Positions 23,383-34,402 of a DNA stretch of 34,540 bases are shown piece by piece (the stretch's first letter is position 1; each line of letters begins with the position of its first letter). The position numbers and the translations under genes are program-made. This stretch comes from an uncultured Bacteroidales bacterium. Its GTDB lineage: Bacteria; Bacteroidota; Bacteroidia; Bacteroidales; UBA4417. The notes under the pieces were generated by a model. That model was not told the origin of the DNA, searched no databases, and worked only from the letters and a program-made list of their open reading frames with translations. The stretch covers positions 1 through 34,540 of the forward strand of contig CAIRMR010000073.1 in NCBI GenBank assembly GCA_903879715.1, in the 5' to 3' direction.

Positions 23383-23484
23383 AATTTACGATTTACAAAG
23401 TACGATTTACGATTTTAAAAAAAAATCGTCTGCTTCACTTGCAATCTTCCCAAATCGTACTTCGTAAATCGTAAATCGTAAATT
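23383..23484. repeat. Intergenic inverted repeat, GATTTAC family, copy 2
   Basis: The left arm (23383-23416) is AATTTACGATTTAC followed by AAAGTACGATTTACGATTTT. The right arm (23452-23484) is the complement of AATTTACGATTTACGATTTAC followed by GAAGTACGATTT. The two arms differ mainly by one 7-bp GATTTAC unit. It starts right after the deoD stop codon and fills the gap to the transporter gene at 23503. A second copy is at 1084-1169. Confidence 0.8.
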
Positions 23485-23502
23485 TCAACCAACCTCACCT
23501 TT

Positions 23503-23820
23503 ATGCCCTGGTTTATCCTCTTTATTGCAGGCCTGTTCGAAGTAGTTTGGGCTGTCGGCATTAAATATACGGAGGGCTGGACCAGACTCTGGCCTTCACT
23601 TTTCACGGTATGCGCCATGATAGCATCATTTTACCTGCTTTCCATGGCTTTGAAAAACATCCCCATGGGAACTGCTTATGCAGTGTGGACGGGAATCGGC
23701 ACCATAGGAACAGTTATTTACGGAATTATTTTCTTTAAAGAACCCACTGATATTTTACGTATTGTTTGTATCATGCTTATTATTTGCGGGATTGTTGGAT
23801 TGCGGATTATGGCAAAATAG
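23503..23820 (+). CDS. gdx: SMR-family transporter, Gdx/SugE (guanidinium exporter) type
   Basis: The 105-residue protein has four membrane helices and the family glutamate E13 in [16 protein letters not shown]. Together with [19 protein letters not shown] this matches the SugE/Gdx branch, whose members export guanidinium by proton exchange, rather than the EmrE multidrug branch. No guanidine riboswitch is evident; the gap upstream is filled by the GATTTAC repeat. The SDR gene follows after 37 nt, probably in the same transcript. Substrate assigned by motif similarity, moderate confidence. Confidence 0.85.
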   Translation: MPWFILFIAGLFEVVWAVGIKYTEGWTRLWPSLFTVCAMIASFYLLSMALKNIPMGTAYAVWTGIGTIGTVIYGIIFFKEPTDILRIVCIMLIICGIVGLRIMAK

Positions 23821-23857
23821 CAGTTCCGATAAAAAACCTTCAACAAACCAAACATTT

Positions 23858-24619
23858 ATGCAAAAAACCATTCTTATCACCGGCGCAACAAGCGGATTCG
23901 GGAAAGCTTGCGCTCACGCCTTTGCCAGCGGGCATCACAGGTTAATACTTACCGGCCGCCGGGCAGACAGGTTAAAAACAGAATCATCAATCCTGAAAGA
24001 AAAATACAACACTGAAGTTCTGACATTAAATTTTGATGTCCGCGACCGTGATGAGGTAAAACAGGCAGTTGACAGTATTCCTGCTGATTGGAGGAATATT
24101 GATATCCTGGTAAACAATGCCGGACTGGCAGCGGGAAGCGATCTTTTACAGGATGGCAACATGGACGACTGGGAACTAATGATCGATACTAATGTTAAAG
24201 GCTTACTGTTTGTCACAAAGAACATTTTCCCGCTCTTGTTGCAAAGCGCATGCCCGCATATTGTTAATATCGGCTCTATTGCCGGCAAGGAAGTTTATGC
24301 CAAAGGGAATGTGTATTGCGCTACTAAATTTGCCGTGGATGCCCTTACACGTGCCATGCGGATTGATATGCTGGCTCACGGGATAAAAGTGTCGCAGGTA
24401 GCTCCCGGTGCGGCTGAAACCGAGTTTTCACAGGTCAGGTTTAAAGGAGATATGACTGCCGTGGCAAATGTTTATAAAGGATTTGCACCCCTTCAGGCTG
24501 AAGATATTGCCAGTGCTGTTATCTGGATCACCGGTTTGCCGGCACATGTTAATATAAATGACCTGGTTATCATGCCTACGGCCCAGGCAAGTCCAGGGTA
24601 TGTGCTAAAAAACCTCTGA
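23858..24619 (+). CDS. SDR-family NAD(P)-dependent oxidoreductase, YdfG-like
   Basis: The 253-residue protein is a classical short-chain dehydrogenase. The cofactor motif is TGATSGFG (about residues 8-15), NNAG follows at about residues 87-90, the catalytic serine is in NIGSIAG, and the Tyr-Lys pair is in YCATKFAVDA. It resembles YdfG-type 3-hydroxy-acid dehydrogenases acting on serine, allo-threonine and related compounds; the substrate is inferred. An arginine after the first motif (TGRRADRL) favours NADP. The frame remains open upstream into the transporter gene, but the ATG at 23858 gives the family N-terminus MQKTILITGA. Confidence 0.87.
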   Translation: MQKTILITGATSGFGKACAHAFASGHHRLILTGRRADRLKTESSILKEKYNTEVLTLNFDVRDRDEVKQAVDSIPADWRNIDILVNNAGLAAGSDLLQDGNMDDWELMIDTNVKGLLFVTKNIFPLLLQSACPHIVNIGSIAGKEVYAKGNVYCATKFAVDALTRAMRIDMLAHGIKVSQVAPGAAETEFSQVRFKGDMTAVANVYKGFAPLQAEDIASAVIWITGLPAHVNINDLVIMPTAQASPGYVLKNL

Positions 24620-24724
24620 TCCTGATCATTTCAATATCATCTTTTTTGCTTTCCCTTTGCAATTAAATATGCATTGTTCATAAGTTCTTGCATTTGAATG
24701 ATAATTCATATTTAATTTATTGAC

Positions 24725-24732
24725 TATCTTTA
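24725..24732 (+). promoter_or_regulatory. Candidate -7 box (TATCTTTA)
   Basis: TATCTTTAC differs from TAnnTTTG only at the last base and lies 28 nt before the acyl-CoA ligase ATG at 24761. Confidence 0.4.
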
Positions 24733-24760
24733 CAAACTATCGTAAACTCAAAGTAACTAT

Positions 24761-26527
24761 ATGCAAGACGTTACACGCTTATTTGACCTCCTGCCTCATT
24801 ATGCTGAATCCTTTAAACCCAAGGATGATGTGCTGGCGGGCAAGGACAACGGTCAGTGGGTAAAATACTCCATCACCGACTATATCTCACATGCTGACAA
24901 TATCAGCTACGGATTACTCAAATTAGGAATTAAACCGGGCGATAATGTCGCTACTATTTCGGGAAGTCGCCCTGAATGGAACCTGGTTGATATGGGAATA
25001 CAACAGGTCGGGGCTATACATGTTCCTATTTATCCGACTATCAGCGAAAGTGATTACAAATACATCCTTGAGCACGCGGAAGTCAAGGTTATTTTTATAA
25101 CCGGACGTGAAATATACCGCAAGATAGAACATCTTGTCGGTGATATAAAAGGCTTACTGGGAGTTTTTTCGTTTAAAGAAACTGAAGGTGTTCAGCTCCT
25201 GGATGAGCTTATATTATCAGGCAAAGAAAATGCGCAGCCGGAGCGCATTAACCAAATTAAAGATTCCATTAAGCCTGATGACCTGGCAACCATCATTTAC
25301 ACATCAGGTACTACCGGGAATCCGAAAGGCGTGATGCTTTCGCACGAAAATATAATTTCAAATTTCAAAGCGGTAAAAGATATTCCTCCTATGGGAGAAG
25401 AAGGTCGGGCACTTAGCTACCTTCCACTCTGCCATGTATATGAACGCATGTTGGTATACATGTACCAATACCTTGGAATTTCGGTGTATTATGCTGAAAA
25501 TCCGGCTACGGTTGGCGAAAATATGCGGGAAGTAAAACCGGATATTCTGAGTACTGTACCACGTTTGCTCGAAAAAGTATATGAGAGGATCATCAATTCC
25601 GGGCGTAAGCTTACCGGGGTTAAAAAAATGATTTTCTTTTGGGCGGTTAACGTTGGTTTGCATTACGAATTGAATGGCACAAAGGGCCCTTATTATACAT
25701 TGAAATTGAAAATTGCCAGGAAATTAGTCTTCAGCAAGTGGCAGGAAGCCCTTGGCGGCAAACTTAAAGTTATTGTAAGTGGCGGAGCTGCCTTGCAACC
25801 CAGACTGGCACATGTTTTCTGGGCAGCCGGAATTCCTGTCCTCGAAGGGTATGGACTTACAGAGACTTCGCCCGTTATTGCCGTAAATAATTTTGAAAAA
25901 AACGGGGTGAAGTTTGGCACCGTAGGTCCGGTATTAAAAAACACTACGGTTAAAATTGCAGATGACCATGAAATTCTCTGTAAAGGTCCCGGCCTGATGC
26001 AGGGATATTATAAAGAGCCTGAGCTTACCGCCAATGCTATCGACATAGAGGGTTGGTTTCATACAGGCGACCTGGGACGAATGGAGCCGGAAGGACACCT
26101 GAAAATAACCGGCAGAAAAAAGGAAATTTTTAAAACTTCGTTCGGGAAATACGTGAGCCCCGAAATGGTGGAAAACAACCTCAAAGAGTCCGAATTTATT
26201 GATGCGCTTATGGTTGTTGGTGAAAACCAGAAATATGCAGCAGCAATCGTTGTCCCCGATTTTGTCCATCTCCGTTCCTGGTGCCAGATTAAAGGCATCC
26301 CTTATACGTCGAATGCTGAAATGGTCGCGTTGGAACGCATACAAAAAAGGTTTCATAAAGAAATTCATAAATACAACAAGCAGCTGGGAGCCACGGAACA
26401 GATTAAAGCTTTTGAATTGCTGCATACCGAATGGACCGTTGATTCGGGCGAACTCACGGCAACGCTTAAACTTCGCAGGTCTTTCATAAACGAAAGATAC
26501 AAATCTGTTATTGAGAAACTCTTTTAA
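24761..26527 (+). CDS. Long-chain fatty-acid-CoA ligase, copy 1
   Basis: The 588-residue protein is an AMP-forming ligase that activates fatty acids with ATP and CoA. The P-loop-like TSGTTGNPKGVMLSHEN starts at residue 182, the adenine motif EGYGLTETSPV at 362-372, the ribose motif is GWFHTGDLG, and the hinge GRKKEIFKTSFGKYVSP is followed by the C-terminal lid. Length and order match the LACS (FadD15-like) group. A paralogue with the same layout follows 126 nt downstream. It has no signal peptide and is likely cytoplasmic or membrane-associated. Chain-length preference is unknown. Confidence 0.92.
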   Translation: MQDVTRLFDLLPHYAESFKPKDDVLAGKDNGQWVKYSITDYISHADNISYGLLKLGIKPGDNVATISGSRPEWNLVDMGIQQVGAIHVPIYPTISESDYKYILEHAEVKVIFITGREIYRKIEHLVGDIKGLLGVFSFKETEGVQLLDELILSGKENAQPERINQIKDSIKPDDLATIIYTSGTTGNPKGVMLSHENIISNFKAVKDIPPMGEEGRALSYLPLCHVYERMLVYMYQYLGISVYYAENPATVGENMREVKPDILSTVPRLLEKVYERIINSGRKLTGVKKMIFFWAVNVGLHYELNGTKGPYYTLKLKIARKLVFSKWQEALGGKLKVIVSGGAALQPRLAHVFWAAGIPVLEGYGLTETSPVIAVNNFEKNGVKFGTVGPVLKNTTVKIADDHEILCKGPGLMQGYYKEPELTANAIDIEGWFHTGDLGRMEPEGHLKITGRKKEIFKTSFGKYVSPEMVENNLKESEFIDALMVVGENQKYAAAIVVPDFVHLRSWCQIKGIPYTSNAEMVALERIQKRFHKEIHKYNKQLGATEQIKAFELLHTEWTVDSGELTATLKLRRSFINERYKSVIEKLF

Positions 26528-26591
26528 CAAGCGTAAAATCATACTATTTAATTTTATTTCCTGAAGTACTTTTGGCATACCGTTTAAGCAT

Positions 26592-26612
26592 CATGCCATT
26601 TTGTTTGGCATG
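26592..26612. repeat. Hairpin between the acyl-CoA ligase genes
   Basis: CATGCCA and TGGCATG form a perfect 7-bp stem around TTTTGTT. A third related word (TTGGCATAC) lies just upstream. No T-run follows, so this is more likely an mRNA-processing or stability hairpin between the two genes than a terminator. Confidence 0.45.
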
Positions 26613-26652
26613 GTGGAAGCTCTAAATGTATTTTATTTTAAAAGTAAGACCG

Positions 26653-28428
26653 ATGGACGGAGTTACCCGCATTTTCGATCTGCTTCAAATAATCGGACAG
26701 CACCATCCTGCCGGAGAACCTGTATTATTCGGAAAAAGAAACGGTGAACTTTTCACTGTCGACAGCCTGGCTTATCACCGGAACAGCCATATTCTGGCTC
26801 ATGCACTGCTGGAATCCGGAATTAAACAAGGTGACAGGGTTGCTACCATTATCAGCAACCGGCCAGAGTGGAATTATTTCGATATGGCCATCAGCCTGAT
26901 TGGGGCCGTGCAGGTACCGGTATACTCTACCGTGAGTGAAGCTCAGATCAGTTACATTTTTACTGATGCCGCGGTTTCAGGGATTATTGTAAATGATGAA
27001 ACGGTTTGGGCGAGAATCCGGCCCGTCGTTACAGGACTTGCTTCCGTAAAAACAATTATTTCCATTGACCCTGCTGATGGGATAACTCATCTGGATGAAC
27101 TGCTGGGTAAGTTCCAGGCACACTATCCTAATGAAAAAGTGCTTGAGTCAGCACACAGTATACATCCGGAAGATCTTTGTTCAATTATCTACACTTCAGG
27201 CACCACCGGCAGGCCAAAAGGAGTAATGCTTTCGCATAAAAACCTGGTGAGTAACTTTTTAGCTTTATCGGAAATCCTGAAACATCAGCCAGCCCGTAAA
27301 GCAGTAAGTGTGCTGCCGTTATGCCATATTTACGAACGTATCTTGAATTATACCTATCAAAATTCAGGAACTGCAATTTGGTATTTGGATGGTTTCGATA
27401 AGCTGCGTGAAGGCCTGGCTGAAGCAAAACCTGAGATTTTTTGCGCTGTGCCACGGGTTATGGAAAAACTTTTTGACGCCATCCTATCCAAAGGCAGGAA
27501 TTTAAAGGGTTTTAAAAAACTGATCTTTTACAAAGCTTTGGCAATAGGTCAGCGATATGAACCTGAACGGAAATTTTCGCCCTGGTACAACCTACAACTT
27601 AAGATTGCCCAAAAACTGGTTTTCCGGAAATGGCATGAGGCCTTAGGAGGGAATCTTGTTTCTATCGTTTCCGGAGGAGCCAGCCTCAATCCAAAGATAG
27701 CACGCACTCTATGGGCAGCAGGCTTTAAAATCATGGAAGGATACGGACTTACCGAAACGTCTCCGGTTGTTGCTGTCAGCAATTTCCAGGAAGGAGGAGT
27801 TCGCATTGGTACTGTTGGACCTGTTCTACCCGGAGTTGAAATTAAATTTGCATCTGATGGTGAAATTCTTGTCCGGGGGCCAAATGTGATGTTAGGCTAC
27901 TACAACCGGCCTGATCGCACTGCCGAGGTTATTGATTCAGAAGGTTGGTTTCACACGGGAGATATCGGCCATTTAATTGACAATAAGTTTCTGCAGATTA
28001 CCGACAGGAAAAAGGAGATTTTTAAAACCTCAGGAGGCAAATACATTGCTCCCCAGGTTCTGGAAAACCGCTTTAAAGAATCAACTTTTATTGAACAGAT
28101 CCTGGTAATCGGCGAAAACCGGAAACATCCTTCCGCCATTATAGTCCCGGCGTTTGAATATCTTAAAGAGTGGTGCAGGGTGAAAGAAATTCCATATTAT
28201 TCTGAGGAAGAGATCATCAGCCATTCGCGTGTTATCCATCGTATTGAAGAGGAAATTTATGAAATCAACCAGCATTTCGGGCACCACGAACAAATTAAAA
28301 AATGGGAAATAATTTCCGACAAATGGACTGTTGATTCAGGAGAACTTTCTCCGACATTAAAACTCCGTCGTAAATTCCTTATTAATAAATATACCCGCCT
28401 GATTGAAGATATGTATGAAAAGCCTTGA
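26653..28428 (+). CDS. Long-chain fatty-acid-CoA ligase, copy 2
   Basis: The product from this start has 591 residues and the same domain order as its upstream neighbour: TSGTTGRPKGVMLSHKN, EGYGLTETSPVVAVSNF, GWFHTGDIG and DRKKEIFKTSGGKYIAP. Start: an ATG at 26626 would add nine residues, but MDGVTRIFDLL aligns with MQDVTRLFDLL of copy 1, so 26653 is chosen. The pair looks like an old tandem duplication, since many non-motif positions differ. Active-site motifs are intact in both, so both are probably active, perhaps with different acyl preferences (inference). Confidence 0.9.
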   Translation: MDGVTRIFDLLQIIGQHHPAGEPVLFGKRNGELFTVDSLAYHRNSHILAHALLESGIKQGDRVATIISNRPEWNYFDMAISLIGAVQVPVYSTVSEAQISYIFTDAAVSGIIVNDETVWARIRPVVTGLASVKTIISIDPADGITHLDELLGKFQAHYPNEKVLESAHSIHPEDLCSIIYTSGTTGRPKGVMLSHKNLVSNFLALSEILKHQPARKAVSVLPLCHIYERILNYTYQNSGTAIWYLDGFDKLREGLAEAKPEIFCAVPRVMEKLFDAILSKGRNLKGFKKLIFYKALAIGQRYEPERKFSPWYNLQLKIAQKLVFRKWHEALGGNLVSIVSGGASLNPKIARTLWAAGFKIMEGYGLTETSPVVAVSNFQEGGVRIGTVGPVLPGVEIKFASDGEILVRGPNVMLGYYNRPDRTAEVIDSEGWFHTGDIGHLIDNKFLQITDRKKEIFKTSGGKYIAPQVLENRFKESTFIEQILVIGENRKHPSAIIVPAFEYLKEWCRVKEIPYYSEEEIISHSRVIHRIEEEIYEINQHFGHHEQIKKWEIISDKWTVDSGELSPTLKLRRKFLINKYTRLIEDMYEKP

Positions 28429-28432
28429 GGGA

Positions 28433-28577
28433 ATAATGTCGGATGTTTGATTTCGGATGTTGGAATGGTAAATTCCTAATCTCTAAATCCAAATTCCAAA
28501 TGGCAACTCCCTGCTTTTTAGAACAAACTTTCCAGGATTCCACATCGCACATCCAACATCGCATATCGCACATCATT
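28433..28577. repeat. Intergenic inverted repeat, CGGATGTTG family
   Basis: The left arm (28433-28468) has GTCGGATGTTTGATTTC and GGATGTTGGAATGG. The right arm (28536-28577) has GATTCCACATCGCACATCC, AACATCGCATATCGCACATC. They are imperfect complements with differing word numbers. Between them lie AT-rich words such as CTAAATCC and AAATTCC. It lies where acyl-CoA ligase 2 and the secreted protein converge; the right arm overlaps the stop codon of the latter. Confidence 0.65.
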
Positions 28578-29301
28578 TTACTTCATACCCATACCACATT
28601 CCCTGTTCATAATCACCATCTTCAGATACCCACAATAATCCGTTGGCGAACGAAAGTGAAAATCCATAATCGCCATGGCTTAGTTTTACTGATTTCTGAA
28701 ATTTCCCTTTAAGGTCGTAGATATAAACAGCCTGTTCGCCGGCATTCCAGGTAAAAATATTCTTTTTATTGACCGCTACCACCGTTCCACCAATGCTTGC
28801 CTCATCTGAAGTTTTCAATCCGGATAAGGTCGTTTTCAATTTCCCGGTTTTTAGCGCATAAACATACAGTTCACCAAATTCCATAAAATAAATAAGTTTA
28901 CCATTGGCACTCAACGCAGCGGCGCATTGCTCGTTTCGGTCCGAAAAATCTGCTACTTCGGTAAAATCGCCCGTCACCAGGTCATTTATCCGGTATAATT
29001 TCTGGCCAAAAGTATTCACATAAAGTTTTTTATCCGAAGGGTTATACATAATGGAGCGCATATCAAGATCCATTTTATAGCTGGCAATCTTTGACCCATC
29101 AGGATTGTATTTACTTATCTGACCAAGTTCAGATTTGCCTCCGTTGCAGGTATATAAAAACTGACCATCAGAGGTTAGATGCATGTTATGCGTTTGTGGA
29201 TTTTCTTTGAAAACTATCTTAGGAGAGAGGGTTTGAGCATTTGAAATCCCTGCTACTATCAGGATGCAGCAAATCGTAATAATACTGGTTATCGATTTCA
29301 T
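28573..29301 (-). CDS. Secreted beta-propeller-like protein, function unknown
   Basis: From the ATG at 29301 the protein has 242 residues with a signal peptide (MKSITSIITICCILIVAGISNAQ). The rest shows repeating beta-strand units resembling a YVTN/PQQ-type propeller, for example HLTSDGQFLYTCNGG, MYNPSDKKLYVNTFG, ALSANGKLIYFMEFG and FANGLLWVSEDG, too few for a certain blade count. I do not recognise an enzyme. An upstream ATG at 29355 would add 18 residues before the signal peptide; a TAAATTTG promoter box at 29334-29341 lies inside that extension, so it is rejected. The stop codon overlaps an intergenic repeat. Confidence 0.7.
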   Translation of the reverse strand: MKSITSIITICCILIVAGISNAQTLSPKIVFKENPQTHNMHLTSDGQFLYTCNGGKSELGQISKYNPDGSKIASYKMDLDMRSIMYNPSDKKLYVNTFGQKLYRINDLVTGDFTEVADFSDRNEQCAAALSANGKLIYFMEFGELYVYALKTGKLKTTLSGLKTSDEASIGGTVVAVNKKNIFTWNAGEQAVYIYDLKGKFQKSVKLSHGDYGFSLSFANGLLWVSEDGDYEQGMWYGYEVK

Positions 29302-29333
29302 CAAATGGCGGTTTAGGTTAATGAATTGATTTT

Positions 29334-29341
29334 CAAATTTA
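29334..29341 (-). promoter_or_regulatory. -7 box (TAAATTTG) of the propeller-like gene
   Basis: Minus-strand TAAATTTGAAA matches TAnnTTTG and lies 32 nt upstream of the ATG at 29301. Confidence 0.5.
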
Positions 29342-29395
29342 ATGAATAATTCCAACCAATAAAACTATCACTTTGCAATGAAAGTTCATCCAGAT

Positions 29396-29434
29396 TAAAA
29401 ATAAAAAGCCGGGTCACTTTTCAGTAACCCGGCT
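29396..29434 (-). terminator. Intrinsic terminator of nifJ
   Basis: On the minus strand AGCCGGGTTACT pairs with AGTGACCCGGCT (one G-T) around a GAAA tetraloop, followed by TTTTTATTTTT. It lies 23 nt after the nifJ stop and before the propeller gene promoter. Confidence 0.9.
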
Positions 29435-29457
29435 CCAAAATTCAATTAAATCTGGAA

Positions 29458-33308
<3,851 letters not shown>

Positions 33309-33314
33309 AGGAGG
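33309..33314 (+). promoter_or_regulatory. Strong Shine-Dalgarno site (AGGAGG)
   Basis: AGGAGG lies 7 nt before the ATG at 33322. Most genes in this window lack such a site, so this gene may be translated differently or more strongly. Confidence 0.7.
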
Positions 33315-33321
33315 AAACAGT

Positions 33322-34320
33322 ATGATCAACCTCGCTACGAATTATATGGGAATTGCGCTAAAAAATCCCATTATTGCAGGTGCAAGCAGTATGTCGACAG
33401 ACCTTGCTATATTAAAAAAACTTGAACAGGCAGGAGCTGCGGCAATTGTTTACAAAACCTTGTTCGAAGAACAGATCAACCTCGAAAGTGCCCAGTTTGA
33501 TGATCAGTTAGAGGCAATGGGAGGGTTACATGCTGAAATGACCAGTCTTTATCCAAAGTTACAGCACGCCGGCCCTGAAGCTCACCTGGTAAACCTGCGT
33601 AAGGCGAAAGAAACTTTAGGTATTCCTGTTATTGCCAGCCTGAATTGCCTTTATGACAATACCTGGATTGAGTATGCGCGGCTTATCGAAAAAACCGGGG
33701 TGGATGGAATTGAATTAAATTTCTATTTCGTTCCCGGCGATTTTGAAGCCGACGGCCGTTCGATTGAAGACGTTCATCTCGACCTGGTAAAAACCATAAA
33801 GTCAAAAATCTCAATTCCCGTCAGTGTAAAGCTAAGTTCATTCTATTCAAATCCGCTGAACTTTATCTCCCGCCTTGATAAATCCGGTGTAAATGCTGTG
33901 GTAATATTCAACCGCATGTTCGAACCCGAAATTAATGTTCAGGAAATGAAACATATTGCTCCTTTTTACCTGAGCCACGAAGGCGATTATCGTCTTGCTC
34001 TCAGGTATGCAGGTTTGTTGTATGGCAATCTGAAAGCAAATATTTGTGCCAATACCGGTATTTACCAGGGCAATGATGTAATTAAAATGTTACTGGCCGG
34101 AGCTGATTGCGTACAGGTTGTAAGCACTCTTTATAAAAACAAACCCGAACATATTGCAACTATGCTGAGCGATATGGAAGCATGGATGGAATCGAAAAAA
34201 TTCACCTCAATAGCTGATTTCAAAGGAAAACTTTCGAAGAAAGAGTTAAAGGATCCATTTGTTTACAAACGTGGTCAGTATATCGATTTATTGCTTGGTT
34301 CGGATCAATTAATCAAATAA
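33322..34320 (+). CDS. Dihydroorotate-dehydrogenase-like flavoprotein
   Basis: The 332-residue protein has the TIM-barrel, FMN-binding fold of dihydroorotate dehydrogenase: NLATNYMGIALKNPIIAGASS at the N-terminus, VYKTLFEEQI, IASLNC, IELNFYFVPGD, PVSVKLSSFYSN, and the FMN-phosphate loop ANTGIYQGNDVIKMLLAGADCVQV. It differs from true PyrD in the substrate region, and no pyr genes are near. Relatives annotated as DHOD-like often sit next to nifJ, so a redox role linked to pyruvate oxidation, rather than pyrimidine synthesis, is plausible (inference). It has a strong AGGAGG site and a terminator downstream. Confidence 0.83.
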   Translation: MINLATNYMGIALKNPIIAGASSMSTDLAILKKLEQAGAAAIVYKTLFEEQINLESAQFDDQLEAMGGLHAEMTSLYPKLQHAGPEAHLVNLRKAKETLGIPVIASLNCLYDNTWIEYARLIEKTGVDGIELNFYFVPGDFEADGRSIEDVHLDLVKTIKSKISIPVSVKLSSFYSNPLNFISRLDKSGVNAVVIFNRMFEPEINVQEMKHIAPFYLSHEGDYRLALRYAGLLYGNLKANICANTGIYQGNDVIKMLLAGADCVQVVSTLYKNKPEHIATMLSDMEAWMESKKFTSIADFKGKLSKKELKDPFVYKRGQYIDLLLGSDQLIK

Positions 34321-34343
34321 TTCAATTTGATTTACCCTCATAG

Positions 34344-34372
34344 AAACCCTGTGCTGAATAAGCCGGGGTTTT
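34344..34372 (+). terminator. Intrinsic terminator of the DHOD-like gene
   Basis: AAACCCTG pairs with CGGGGTTT, with an inner GCT/AGC stem and a GAATA loop (one bulged T), followed by T. It begins 24 nt after the stop codon. Confidence 0.6.
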
Positions 34373-34402
34373 GTATTTGAAACCTGTCAGATTTAAAAAT
34401 AA

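Noticed and set aside
23381-23502. ACGA words in the repeat upstream of the Gdx gene as a guanidine-II (mini-ykkC) riboswitch
   Set aside because: The ACGA strings belong to the GATTTACGATTT word repeat; they sit in stems and not in the loops of two short hairpins, and the same words occur at 1084-1169 where no such gene follows.
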